Shown: positions 25,301-36,951 of the stretch, piece after piece
Layout: each line of letters begins with the position of its first letter
How positions within the stretch are numbered: the stretch's first letter is position 1
NCBI RefSeq assembly: GCF_037325665.1
Contig: NC_090246.1
Location: forward strand, 37,864,959-37,928,958
Length of the DNA: 64,000 nucleotides
From: Littorina saxatilis
Taxonomy: Eukaryota > Mollusca > Gastropoda > Littorinimorpha > Littorinidae
Reading direction: 5' to 3'
Translations under genes and position numbers: made by a program
The notes under the pieces: model-generated
The model's database searches: none
Told to the model about the DNA's origin: nothing
What the model saw: the letters and a program-made list of their open reading frames with translations, nothing else

Positions 25301-28300
25301 TCTTTCTCACTACGCGTGACTTTGTCCTTCTTCACGGACAAAATGGCGGACGAAGGCTTGTCAACAACAACATCAACATCACATCCTACATTTCCCGGTT
25401 CTATCTGAGAAGTGGCGGAAATTCCATCACTCTTTCTTCTAGACGAAGAACTTCTCTTAGAGGAAGAAGTACTAGCAGCCGGAGAAGCTGGAGCAGCAGC
25501 CTGTCTCGAACTAGTTCTATTCTTGGCGCTCTCCGCCATGTCAAAGCGAACTCACAAAAAATTTTCGAAACTGAAAAATTTTACAAGTTCACAAACGTGC
25601 GACAGAAACGTCGCCAAAGTTACATAAAACAAGAAAGCTCTCACCCAAAAACAGCCAGGGTATCGACAAAGCTCGGCGGCAGACCAAGGGGCGAAGTCAA
25701 AGTCAGGAAACAAAGACCAAGGCTGAACACAGCCGTACAACAAAACGCGACCAGACACGTTGGACGCTGAGAGTGGAATGATAAGATGGCGGCGTATGCG
25801 CGCGCATACGGATGTCGGACTGTTGATAGTCTGGCATTATGGGATGGATCACTTTCTTTTTTAGAGTGGTCTCCCTTGGTTACCAAGGGGACGCGTACAG
25901 CGTTACCAGCACTGAACTAGAGTTAATTGCTATTTGTGAGTTGGGTATGGATATGTAATTTAATCGGTGTTTACTTTTACGAATGTGTATGATAAGCGTG
26001 TTGTATTATGTACATTTTCCGAAAGAACTAAACAAATATTCAAATTAATTCAGGGTTTTAGGTTAAAAAATCGTGATTTTGCCTGCTAAGCAAACAAGAA
26101 GAGCAAACGCTCGATCGAGTCACTTTCGCAGTTCTGAATATTATATGAGGCATCAGATGGACAGGAAGAAATTGCTATTCACAACACAATGAGTCACGTT
26201 CACATAAAATTTGAGCCCGGTCACTTTTATAGTTTCCGAGAAAAGCCCAACGTTAAGTTGTGTGTTGCCGAACAGAAAAGGCTAGTTATCTCCCTTGTTT
26301 TTCTGATAACGTTCGTAAAAGGCTACAGATGTAAATACTTTGATGTAAAGAATAATCCTACAAAGTTTCAATCACATCCGATGAACTTTGTCAAAGATAT
26401 AAAATGTCTAATTTTTCCTTTGACGCTGACCTGTGACCTTGAAAAAGGTCAAAGGTCAACGAAACCATCGTTAAAGTGTAGAGGTCATTGGAGGTCACGA
26501 CTAAACAAAATATGAGCCCGATCGCTTTGATAGTTTCCGAGAAAAGTCCAACGTTAAGGTGGTGTCTACGGCCGGCCGGCCAGACGGCCGGCCGGACAGA
26601 CTAACACTGACCGATTACATAGAGTCACTTTTTCTCAAGTGACTCAAAAATGGATGAGGCAATAGGTGCCAAAGTTTGAGGCAGATCCGAGTGCTGGTTT
26701 ACATTTGCTGGAGATGGGAACACCCAAGAAAATGTATCGATCACCGTCCTTGGTAATGCGTACAGTAGCTGTGGAGATAAACTGACCTTGGCCTGTGCTT
26801 CCTTCGCTGCGGGTCACAAAAGCGCAACTCACCGAGCACAGCGCGCCGAAACAGGATAGTAAGCACAGGCCCAGGACTGTTAGTCTCCACGGGTAGTGTA
26901 CTCAGTACCACTCACGGTGATCGATAATTTTTCATGCGTGTTCCCATCTCTAGCAAATGTAAACCAGCACTTGGATCTGCCTCAAACTTTGGCACCTATT
27001 GCCTCATCCGTTTTTTGCTTAGCATGCAAAGTCACGATTTTTTAACCTAAAACCCTGAATTAATATGAATATTTGTTTAGTTCTTTCGGAAAAGTTACGT
27101 AATACGACACGCTAAGTATACACATTCGCAAAACGCAACACACATTTTGTTCAGCCTATTGGTCATAACTTCTGAACTTTCCAAAGCAAATCATTGAGAA
27201 CTTGAGCAGATATGGCTCTTTGGGTGGAGGACCCCCTCAAAAATGGTCGCAAAACATGCCTTTTTGGGCCTCTGAAACGGTTGACACCTACCGCCTTTGA
27301 CAAAAGGCTACATAAAGACTAGAGAAGTCAGGTGCATAAAACAAACTGTTCTGAACAGGAAATTGAATGGCCTTTCCAGTGGTTGTCAGAAATGTTTGGT
27401 TTGTGCATATTCTGATTTTTTTCAGATTTTCAAATACGGGGCTATGGTTTTTGTCAGGTCGATTTTAGAGGTGACCTTGTTTGACAGGCTGTCACGGGAT
27501 GCCTATACAAAGTACCATCAATCGGACAAATGATATGTACAGCTGACATAATTACCTTTTCGAGCATATAAAGTTTAACTAAAATGAATTGCGTTTTAAT
27601 GCTTTCTTTAGCGTGTGAAAATTGTTGCAATAATTTTTTGGCCAAGTTTATATCTATTTTGGATTTTATTTTTTTCAGTTTAGCATTCTGTCATCAATGT
27701 GCCAGAGAAAAAAAAACAAGGAGTAGAAGTCATGGTGTGGTATTGGTGGCAAAAAATAAGAACTCTGTCTTTTCTTTTTCCTGTGCAGACATGTTAAATT
27801 AAGATGAAAGCAGCTTTGTTACAGGGTGTCATGCTAAAAGTCTAAACATCTTTATTGGTATCACTGAGTGTTACGTCATTCCAATCACGATCAAACCAGC
27901 TCTTAATTGTTACTGCTTCGAAACTCTAAGGTCCAAACAGCTGTATTATTCTCTGTTACCTCATTAAAACCAAGAGCAACACAGCCAAATTACAGAGTAT
28001 TATTATGTATTGTAAAACAATAGATGAGGTGTGCAGAGACAATGGTCAAAAGCTAACCATAACTAACAAACAATGAACAACTCTATACTCCTAAGAGTTG
28101 ACGAAAGAATGACATACCCAAGCATTTGGGCATAGGGATCTGTAGACACGCTTGAAGTATTCGCAAGGCTCATAGTCGTCCCCCTTGATTTTCTTACAGC
28201 GGTGGAAGTCCACAAAGTTCTGCCAGCAGTTTCTGAAATAAAGTAGACATCGGGAAAAGTGGTTCAAAACTGACAACTGGGTTATTCACAGAAAACTTTC

Positions 28301-28780
28301 CTAGGCTAAAGCAGGACTGAAAGTGACAAGCAGTGTACAATATTTTCAAAGTTAAATCCCTTCCCAATGAAAAAAAGTTGCACAGTGAATGCGGAAGGTG
28401 TTTTATAAATAATTAATATGTTCATAACCTCTGTAAGTTTACCCCCATTTTAAGACTCCATCATTTCAGGACCTGATTGTCTCAAGTTTGTGGAGGTCTT
28501 AAAATGGTGGTAATTGGTATATCCATTGCACAAGAAGCCACGCAGTTGATATCTTTCTTTGTGTGTGCGTGTGGCTGGGAAGGGGGGGGGGGGGGGCGGA
28601 GGAGGAGGAGTATGTGTCCAAGTGGAAGGATGGTAAGCATAGTTAACTTCCTCACAAAAAAAATAGTGTTATCCTTGTATAATTAGCTCACCTGGTCTGG
28701 TTCTGGTTGGGGAATCGAGCATCAAAGGGCGCAGTTTTCACCTCATACTCGCCCTTGTCCGACATGACTGACACCGACAT
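19352..28780 (-). CDS. COX6B1: Cytochrome c oxidase subunit 6B (COX6B)
   Basis: Small intermembrane-space subunit of mitochondrial complex IV. Three coding exons on the reverse strand: 28780-28692, 28232-28118 and 19405-19352, giving 85 residues (human 86). Exon 1 encodes [10 protein letters not shown] then [15 protein letters not shown]; exon 2 encodes [12 protein letters not shown]...[21 protein letters not shown]; exon 3 encodes [17 protein letters not shown]. The twin-cysteine CHCH pattern is complete: C-x9-C ([11 protein letters not shown]) and C-x10-C ([12 protein letters not shown]). Two in-frame ATGs (28780 and 28765) could start it. A splice acceptor just upstream of the first (GTGTGCAG/GTAATG) implies a separate non-coding first exon. 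Intron 2 is 8.7 kb and almost wholly nested transposons. Confidence 0.95.
20141..25964 (-). mobile_element. DIRS-type tyrosine-recombinase retroelement
   Basis: About 5.8 kb, in the same transcriptional sense as COX6B and inside its second intron. Ends are inverted repeats of about 200 bp (about 20155-20357 and 25775-25960). An internal complementary region at about 20418-20518 mirrors the junction of the two ends, the diagnostic DIRS layout. Parts from 5' to 3' on the reverse strand: a gag-like, Ser/Ala-rich region (about 23.5-25.5 kb), reverse transcriptase with RNase H (about 21.6-23.5 kb) and tyrosine recombinase (about 20.5-21.6 kb). It looks close to whole, with perhaps none to two breaks; some frame changes may be the overlaps or splicing known in the family. 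The two ends are nearly identical, so insertion seems fairly recent. No target duplication is seen, as expected for DIRS. Confidence 0.9.
26093..26650 (-). mobile_element. AACAAG-end repeat, family 1, copy 2
   Basis: Reverse orientation relative to copy 1. On the + strand it starts AACAAGAAGAGCAAACGCTC, then CGATCGAGTCACTT, and ends GAGTCACTTTTTCTCAAGTG then ACTCAAAAA. It is inserted in the left arm of the foldback element. Comparison with the intact right arm shows insertion in an A run with no clear duplication. A stretch of more than 300 bp (26189-26515) is identical at protein level to copy 3, so both moved recently. Confidence 0.75.
28580..28612. repeat. (G)n / GGA-rich tract
   Basis: Homopolymeric G run followed by GGAGGAGG in COX6B intron 1, about 80 bases from exon 1. 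It may be prone to assembly error. Confidence 0.85.
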
Positions 28781-29151
28781 TACCTGCACACATACAGAGA
28801 GAAATCATGCAAAATGGGAAAACACAAAATCGACAAAAAAAAGGATAAATGGTCGCACAGATAATAATTTAAAAAAACACAAAGAAAGACAGAACCACAC
28901 AAGCACCTCCTTATAAACTGAGAAGTATTATTTCGAATAAATTTACAAAGAAGGGGCAAGATCCAGAAAAAGGTTGACTGAACCAGTCAAAAAAACACGT
29001 TAAAATCTTATTTTCTAGCATCTACCCATAAGGTGTTTCCTTTATTTTTAACCTCTGTCTTTGCTGAAGTATGCAAAACCGGATATAAACTTGTTTAAGA
29101 ACTGAAACTGACAGTCATACTAACAATACATGTACGTGTAATACTACACTA

Positions 29152-30770
29152 CTCACAAAAAGTTAAGGATCACTGTGAGAAAACATGTGCTCAATAGAAT
29201 CAGTTCGCTACTGTTATTTATTTCTCAGTCAAACCAAATTGTTATGAATTCTTGTTCAGCTGTAAGTGGGCGATGTTGTGTTAGTGGGAAAATTGCACGG
29301 GATTCTCTACTACTGAGCTTGGTAGCAAAAGAAAAAGCGGAAACTTGCGAAAAAGGACCTTGTTTTGGACCGTTCAGCCCGAACACATTGCACAAGCCAC
29401 ATGGAAAAACCATTATGCACGTGCAAGCACTGCTGTTTATGTGTGAGATGCTGTCACTTGCTTAGCTTTTTGAGAAGACATACCACCAGTATTAGGCATT
29501 GTCTGACAATGCCTCCACGACGAAAATTGAACGAGTTTGAGAGGGAACGAGCTGTTGCATGGTTCCAAGATGGTGTCCCCAAGCGAGAAGTGGCCAGGCG
29601 ACTTCACGTGGCCATCTCGGTCATTGTCGACTGATTCAACGTTTCACAGCCACTGGGAGGGTCCAGGAAAGACGCAGACCTGGGCGACCAAAGAAGACAA
29701 CTCCACGTGAAGATCGTCTCATTGAACGACTAACCTTGCAAACAAGAACAGCCTCTTCCAGCATTATTCGAAGGCAGCTGAGGATGGCTACTAACACCAA
29801 CATCAGCCAGCAGACCATATGGAATCGCCTTCATGGGTTTAACCTCCGTTCTCGTCGCCCAGCTGTACGGCCACGCTTAACTCCAGCCCATAGGGCAGCA
29901 CGCCGCGCCTTCTGCAGACGTCACGTGAGGTGGACACGTCAGCAATGGTCCCAGGTCCTGTTCAGTGATGAATCACGCTTCACCCTGAACCACAACGACG
30001 ACTGACTGAGGGTCTGGAGGCGCCAAGGGGAACGCTACATTGACGCCACTGTCCAAGAAAAGGTGGCCTTTGGTGGAGGTTCTGTAATGGTCTGGGGGGT
30101 CTTCAGCCTTCACCACAGAACACCCTTGTTTCAAGTACAGGGTAACCTGACTGGCCTCCGATACCGGGATGAGATCATTCGACCGCTGGCTGTGCCTACA
30201 CTGCAGCAGATGGGACCGCAGGCTGTCTACCAGGATGACATCGCTCGCCCCCACAGGGCAAGGGTGGTCAACGATTTCCTGCAGCAGTCTGGAGTCAACA
30301 GAATGGAGTGGCCAGCATGCAGTCCCGATCTCAACCCGATTGAGAACCTCTGGGATGAGTTGGATCGCAAAGTGAGGAGCAACCACCCCCCTCCCAGGGA
30401 TGTCCAGCACCTCTACCAGATGCTGCAGGCTGAGTCGCAGGCGCTTCCACAGAGGATCTTCACCACCGTGGTCAACTCTATGAGCACTCGCTGCGTCGAG
30501 TGCCAGAACAGCCAGGGCGGTTACACGCATTACTGAACTTTTGGGAGCATCTGAATGCCATGTCTTGTGATTTCAACGACTTTGTGAAATTAAATGTCGA
30601 TACGTACACACTTTGATAAAATGTACAGACCAAACGATTGCTCGAAATTGAAGGAAATGTATCGTTATCACTAAAGCATTGAATTAAACGTTTGCCAAAA
30701 ACCAACCCATTGGCTTTCTTATTTGGAAAGTTATGGATTTGTGTGCAAGTGATCCTTAACTTTTTGTGAG
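29152..30770 (+). mobile_element. Tc1-like DNA transposon, 1.6 kb, complete ends
   Basis: Perfect or near-perfect inverted repeats (left CTCACAAAAAGTTAAGGATC, right its complement) with TA on both sides (29150-29151, 30771-30772). It encodes one transposase (29509-30536), which is broken. It lies upstream of COX6B coding exon 1, probably in a 5' UTR intron. Confidence 0.95.
29509..30536 (+). pseudogene. Tc1-like transposase, inactivated
   Basis: Starts MPPRRKLNEFERERAVAWFQ with a helix-turn-helix (REVARRLHVAISVI), then a GRP-rich linker (RRPGRPKK), then the DDE domain: FSDESRF, VYQDD, and SPDLNPIENLWDEL, with about 35 residues between the second D and the E. It ends GGYTHY. Two lesions are visible: a frameshift at about 29630 (the frame running from the ATG stops there while the next frame continues RLIQRFTATGRV) and a TGA at about 30004 after NHNDD, where relatives have a coding codon. 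QDD in place of the usual QDN is unusual. Confidence 0.93.
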
Positions 30771-31111
30771 TAGCTTAGATTGTGGGAACATAATTATGCA
30801 GTAGACCCTGAAGCGCATAACTGATTAAGCGTCCAATCAATTTTCAACATTTCATTTGGGTCTGCTTAACCGATTCAGTGATTGACATTCTTTCAAGTTA
30901 TAAATAACAACTACTGGACACCACTTTTTCAATTCTTCCTCGAAACTTGAATGCCAGGAACTGAATTTGAGAATAAAATGTAGTACAAAATATACATTTA
31001 TTTATAAAACAAACAAAGTGAAAACAAGATGACATTAACAAAGCAATAATTTCCATAGTTATGGAAATTGGAATCGATGAAGACATCATATGCAAACTAG
31101 TTCTTACAGCA

Positions 31112-31138
31112 GCCCCCCCCCCCCCCCCCCTCCCCCCA
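31112..31138. repeat. (C)n tract
   Basis: About 18 C followed by TCCCCCC. I see no gene between 30773 and 34184; the weak open frame at 31160-31579 has lysine/asparagine-rich composition typical of AT-rich non-coding DNA. Confidence 0.85.
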
Positions 31139-32812
31139 TGTCGGATTATGTAAAGTGGATTGATACTATCACCATTATCAATACCATTCTGTTCTTTTGA
31201 TATACTGAAGGATTCCAAGCAATTACCCATTTACTGTGACTTGATTCACAAACCAACTGTTTTTAACACAATACAATGTGAAAAAGCGTATCAACGACAG
31301 AAAGATCAACTAAAAGTAAACCAATGTAAAATTGAAAAAGTGTTAAAATGTAATAAAAACAATCAACACAATTCTCTTTCAAGTTACATACCAGATGACC
31401 AGATATTTGGAACCATAATTTCAGCCAGGAAGAAAGAGGTAAAGGACAGACACAAAAACAATAATCAGCTAAAACAACCAGAAACAGATGGTAAATACAG
31501 AAAGGGAATCATTCGCCTGCCTTTAAAACAATGCTGTAACATTACTACATGTACCAGGACCCAACAGCCTAACTTCTAAGTTATCACACTTTGCAGCATA
31601 AAGTCTAAAGAATTAAAATCTTTTCAATCTTTTATTCCGGGCTGGGTATTTTCAATGGATTGACAGTGTTATTGTTAAGGGGACATACATAAATTGTACA
31701 TATATATATATGCAAAGTGATAGAAATTTCACATTCTGCATCTAAGTTACTTTTAAGAGAACAGGCATCAATGAAGTGCTTACAGTTACAACTTACATTA
31801 AATAATAAAAGTTAAACTGTCATACTTTCCAACCACAAGGTCTAATCTTATTTGGTAATATTTTTTTTAGCTGAAGCAATTCTTCTGCAGACATAAATTT
31901 GCTAAATAAGAAACATATAATTTGTATCTACTAATCTAGGCTATGACAACAGCATGATGACATAAAGAAGCGTGCCTGAGCTGGACCTTCTGGCTTCACA
32001 CAGGGTTGTAATTTGTGACTTGACTATTCCCAGATATTTTTTTTCTTGACCCCTCGCCTCTCACCTGAGCATATTTTAATCAGAACTCTGCCTTGACTTG
32101 TGAATCTAACAGAACTAGTACAGCAGGTTATGGATTTATAATATTTAGCATACTCCCAATCAATACCAATTACCATTGGAAGTGACATTTTAGAATGTTT
32201 AGGGTAGCAACTACATGCAGATATTTTTTATTCGGAGACAGAATGTAACAACTCAACTCAACTCAAATTTTATTGGCTTCAATTTTCATAGAAGAATTTG
32301 TCTTGCGCTTGGGAGAAAGTAAGAGTATAACATATAAAAACAGCATTCATATCACATTTGACTTTCATGGGTCACCTTCAGCATGATGGTGCGAACTATT
32401 TCTTGTGTGACATGCTAAAAAACTAACCATGGGAAATGAGGTTAACTCATGGACTCAGGGTAGTTAATGCAGGTGCTACTGCACGAGATTTCTGAAACCT
32501 CTAGCTCTAACGCACTCAACCCACTGTATTAGTATAACTATAAGAATGAGACTACCAAGTGCTGTCAACACAACACTTGTTCCTAACTTTCATAAAAATG
32601 TAAATCTGACATCCGTTTCAGTTTTTAGTGCAACTGCAAGTTCTTGCATTCCTGGTCCCTAAAAATGAAGCATAATTGTTCTCTTCTTCTCCAAAGCGTA
32701 TGAGAGATTTATGAAAGATCGCCACAATAAAGCTTGAATCACCGATTCCATTCTGAGTCAGCCATCACCATGCTCAGGCTGGGAATGCATCCATGACTGA
32801 CTGAACCATTAG

Positions 32813-33107
32813 GCAAAAAAAATAAATAGGTGTGGTTAAGGTAACATAGCCAAAAAAAATAGGGTAGGAAGGTAGGCAATCACTTTTTTTTTTAAACTTT
32901 TTTTTCTAATGTGTACAAATTAAACCTACTTCAGTACTTGACAGGGAAATAAGTGTGCGACTCAAGCGCTTTCGCTTTCATTGCGTTTTCTGCACTCGTT
33001 TTTTTGTTTGTTTGTTTGTTGACAAATGCAATAAAAAGTTATAGTGTCGGCCCCTAAAAATAGGGTAGGTCGGGTTACCGTAACCACACCTATTTTTTTT
33101 TAGGCCT
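32813..33107. mobile_element. MITE with GGTGTGGTTA inverted repeats
   Basis: About 295 bp. The left end carries AATAGGTGTGGTTAAGGTAA followed by an AATAGGGTAGG block; the right end carries their complements (CCTAAAAATAGGGTAGG is followed by GTTACCGTAACCACACCTAT). The middle holds T runs and a TTTG repeat. No coding content. Confidence 0.7.
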
Positions 33108-34184
33108 TAGCAGCGTGAATCTCTATTCTCAACTAGTTCCGAGGCTAAAAGCAGCATTTATGAACAAAATACAGTACATCATTGTCGTGGGAATTTTTAA
33201 TTTTGTTTCCAGTTAGGACAAAACAAATATCTGCTTCGCGTCAAAATTTTTCAAATTATCTTGACTGTTGACAGAGCGCACACCTGACGGCGAACTGCAT
33301 CTTTTGCGGTATCAGTTGTTCATGATCATGCTGTTGCCAAAATAAAAGTCTAAAACTGATCCCCAGAAATCTTTATCAAAAAGAACAAAGACCAAAGTAA
33401 CTTTACAGAATTCTTTGTGGACGACTCATCGGTTCTCGGAAGAAAAGAACATTTATTTTGTAATAGCTTGTCTCGAGTGCCGGTTCTCGAGCCTGAGGGC
33501 TCCGTAATTATATCTCTGTTTTACGAATACAAACCTGGGGGCTTCACCAGGTACGGCCATGGGTCTATTCTGAAATTAGGTGAGGGTAAATCACTCAGTG
33601 CAGTAACTTGAGTAAGACTTCTGAGAGACTGGACAAAAGACTAGATAGTAGATCTATCAATATGTAATTTCTCGCACAAGCGTTGTCCCTGTTTCCCCTT
33701 CATACTATGGTAGATTTAACAAACAAATTCTCAACCGCGTATAGTGAAGATTCTCCTGCTAAATGTCGTATTAAAGCCTATTCTAATTTACACACAAAAG
33801 GTTTGCTGTTCGCTTTTCCGTTAGTCAAAGTCGTGTGCGGTATCTTCGTGTCCGAACAAAACTCACAGAATACTTTTTATTCGTTTCATATCCCCAACAC
33901 TTTTGGTCGATTGTGAGATTGACAAGTAAGTGCACTTCACTTTCCTTAGTAGTGAGACTGTGACTGATAGTGATAGTATAGTTTTACGGTCACAAATAAC
34001 ACTATATGTACATCACCATCAGTCGATTCATGGTGGACGTGACAAACCCGGCGAATGGAGAACAAGACAACGAGCACCAAACACGTACTAGAATCACAGC
34101 AAAGCAGAACAGCTTTCTGACAGCTATAAATACATTCAACAGTAGCAATTTTATGTACCAAGAACAACCGATCAACGGGCTCAC

Positions 34185-34262
34185 CAGTAGGAAGTCTTGA
34201 CCTTCAGCTGGACCAGTCGAAGAAAATGGCGTTCGGAACTGTTCGTAACCACCAACGAAAAA
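34185..34262 (-). promoter_or_regulatory. Candidate non-coding first exon and promoter of COX6B
   Basis: On the reverse strand GACTTCCTACTG is followed by GTGAGC, a strong donor, and the preceding bases include CGCCATTTTC, a YY1-type core common near starts of nuclear genes for mitochondrial proteins. COX6B coding exon 1 begins with an acceptor and needs an upstream exon. Placement is by inference only; no transcript evidence is available. Confidence 0.35.
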
Positions 34263-35706
34263 GAGTTCTGATTACTTCCCTTAGACCGGAGACCAATTAT
34301 TTCCCTTGAAATGGGAGAACTCCCTGATCCATGCTATCTAGATCATTGGGAGAATGACACTTACTTTTCTCAACATATAGACCACTCGCCAGTATATCTT
34401 GTACTTAAGATGACCTTGTTCATGTCTGTTAAACAAATGCTGCGTCACATCAGGATGTTATTAATTGTGTAGTTTACACATACTTTCATTGTGCTCTTGA
34501 GATTTAGCAGAGACCAAATGATGCACACAGAAGGTTTTATAACTGCAAGAAAGTTGGATGCACCGCTTAATTAGTCCTGATACAAAAAACAAAAACACAC
34601 AGAAAAACCGATTTACATCAGCTAGTGAACTGACTGAAAACAGTACTAGTTCGGAATATTTTCAGATAAAATAAAAGTCGGATGGACATACTCACTGACA
34701 GACAGAAAGACAAAGGGACAGACAAACACTGACACACACTTGCACAGAAGGCTCTGAGAGTGGAAAGAACAGACTCCATTTAAAAAGTGACTTACATCAC
34801 CTCATTTTTGTCGGTGTATGTGCGCTGACAGAAGATGGGCTCTGCCAGAAAAGGTACCTTTTTGCCATAAAATATATCTAAATCATCATTAAAATTATTT
34901 TTAATTTAAAGTAAAGCATTGAGTCGTGAGTCCCAAATTCGAGTTGTTCTTAGACTTTACGACAAAAACAGTTTTGGCAATTTTTAGGAATTTAAGATAT
35001 AAGTGCTTAAATTTGAATCATCATTCTTTTCATGTGAAATAGTTTGACAGTCCTGCCAAAATGACAGTGATTTCAAAACAGATTGAGCATTTTGCCACAG
35101 ATCTATATTTAGACATTTATGTCTGCACTTTTTATCAAAATGCCTTACTACATGTACAACCCTGAAAAAGTCTATGTTTGTCTCATGTGAGTGAATCTTT
35201 ATCCAGCAAATTCAACAAATATGAGGTGTATGCACATGAAATAATGGATTCAAAAAAATTAGAGTCTGTTCTTTTGAAAGTAATTAAGAACACTCCAAAT
35301 TAAATTATCTTTGCATGCCCTCTTTTATTTGTCTTGTTTTTTCGGCAGTTTTAAAAATCACAGTGGAATGTAAAAATGAAAGAAAACAACCATTTTTAAG
35401 AAAACAACAATTTAACAGACATGTACATTCATAAGAACGCTCACATTTCATTTTGTTCTCCATGCCCTCTTTTAGTCAAATTGTTTACTCAGCAGTTTCA
35501 AAATCACATTGAAAAGTTAAATCAAAAGTAAACAATATATATGTAATTTGTAAAAGCACCAAAACTGAACCTACAAACATCTTAACTATTTTAAACCTGC
35601 CCTGACCACCTCTTAATAACGTCCACCCCATCAGATTCCTGAAGTGTTTTTCCCAATTCAATTCACATGTCCATAAAAACAACATGTTGATAATGACCAC
35701 TTTTCA

Positions 35707-35949
35707 AGGGCGGATCTGGGGGGGTTACACGGGTTACGTAACCCCCCCCCCCCACCCCCCCCAAAAAGAGGTAATTTATTGGCTCAGGATGCACCAGATA
35801 GCTCCATTTTGCTTCTTTGGATAAAAAAAATTTCCAGGGGGGCATGCCCCCGGACCCCCCTAGAGGCTTAGGCGCCCTTGGCGCCGTCAACTTGTATCTT
35901 CGCAGTCATTTTGTAACCCCCCCCCTCCAAAGTGAATTGATCCGCCCTT
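35707..35949. mobile_element. hAT-like MITE, 243 bp
   Basis: Inverted ends CAAGGGCGGATC (35710) and GATCCGCCCTTG, with C-rich inner blocks (GTAACCCCCC). CTTTT lies at both flanks. No coding content. Confidence 0.7.
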
Positions 35950-36951
35950 GCTTTTGGTTGGTCCCTAATTGGTCGGTCATTACAGACAGGTTTGACTGTG
36001 CCTTACGATTTACCAATGTATCTATAAATATACTATAAATCAAGGAAGTACTGACATCAAACAGTATTACACATTATAAACAATGTTCAGAAAGGACTCT
36101 GTTGAGGTTTTCTTCCTGTTACGTCCCTTTAAACTGATCAGTTGATCATTTTGCACAAAGTTTGTTTGATATGACACATACCTTTTTCTTTACCAAAACA
36201 TTCACACTGGAGCTCACTATCCATCATGGTCACTTCTTTGCAATATCAGTAACCACCGGTGTTTTGCCAACTGAGGTACAGGTATACATGGACCAACTCA
36301 ATGTCTAAGTCGAAGGGATACAACACTCCTACAGCCATTATAAAACCCTGACAAGAGTTATTTCCAGAAAATGTCTATTACATGTATAACTGCCAAGCAA
36401 GCTCCCTGATACACTCCAATCCATCATGCACAACTTCTTTGTGTGGAGAAAAATATCTTTCAACCTAATTTCCCCCAAACTTGGCATGTACATCAAGAAA
36501 ACAATGTCTGTTCTTAAGAAGTTGATATGTATCATAAAATCAGATCACAACTACCAATACAGTGGAACCTCCTTTTTAAGACCTACAATCTGAGATCATA
36601 AAATAAACAAGTCGCATAAGGCGAAAATACAATATTTAGTCAAGTAGCTGTCGAACTCACAGAATGAAACTGAACGCAATGCCATTTTTCAGCAAGACCG
36701 TATACTCGTAGCATCGTCAGTCCACCGCTCATGGCAAAGGTAGTGAAATTGACAAGAAGAGCGGGGTAGTAGTTGCGCTAAGAAGGATAGCACGCTTTTC
36801 TGTACCTCTCTTTGTTTTAACTTTCTGAGCGTGTTTTCAATCCAAACATATCATATCTATATGTTTTTGGAATCAGGAACCGACAAGGAATAAGATTAAA
36901 GTGTTTTTAAATTGATTTGGACAATTTAATTTTGATAATAATTTTTATATA

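Larger units (their letters stand above)
19640..27648. mobile_element. Long-TIR foldback element, split by nested insertions
   Basis: Two inverted arms of about 700 bp each, with outer ends AACTTGGCCAAAAAATTATT and its complement, both next to TATA. The right arm is continuous (about 26925-27648). The left arm is in three pieces (19640-20140, 25965-26092, 26651-26735) because a DIRS element and a family 1 AACAAG-end repeat inserted into it. Between the arms is about 190 bp of unique sequence. Arm identity is roughly 90%. Each arm holds a 78-codon open frame of unknown meaning. The superfamily is not recognised. Confidence 0.8.

Noticed and set aside
26189-26515. 108-residue conserved protein, repeated identically at 41703-42029
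   Set aside because: Both frames lie wholly within copies of a non-autonomous repeat; identity reflects recent copying, and copy 1 differs in length.
27297-27533. 78-residue protein conserved with 19755-19991
   Set aside because: The two frames are the two arms of one inverted repeat; no known domain and no start context.
31160-31579. 139-residue lysine/asparagine-rich frame
   Set aside because: No recognised domain, composition matches AT-rich non-coding DNA, no splice context.
33417-33916. Two short frames with balanced composition upstream of COX6B
   Set aside because: No recognisable domain, no supporting splice sites and no similarity that I can name.
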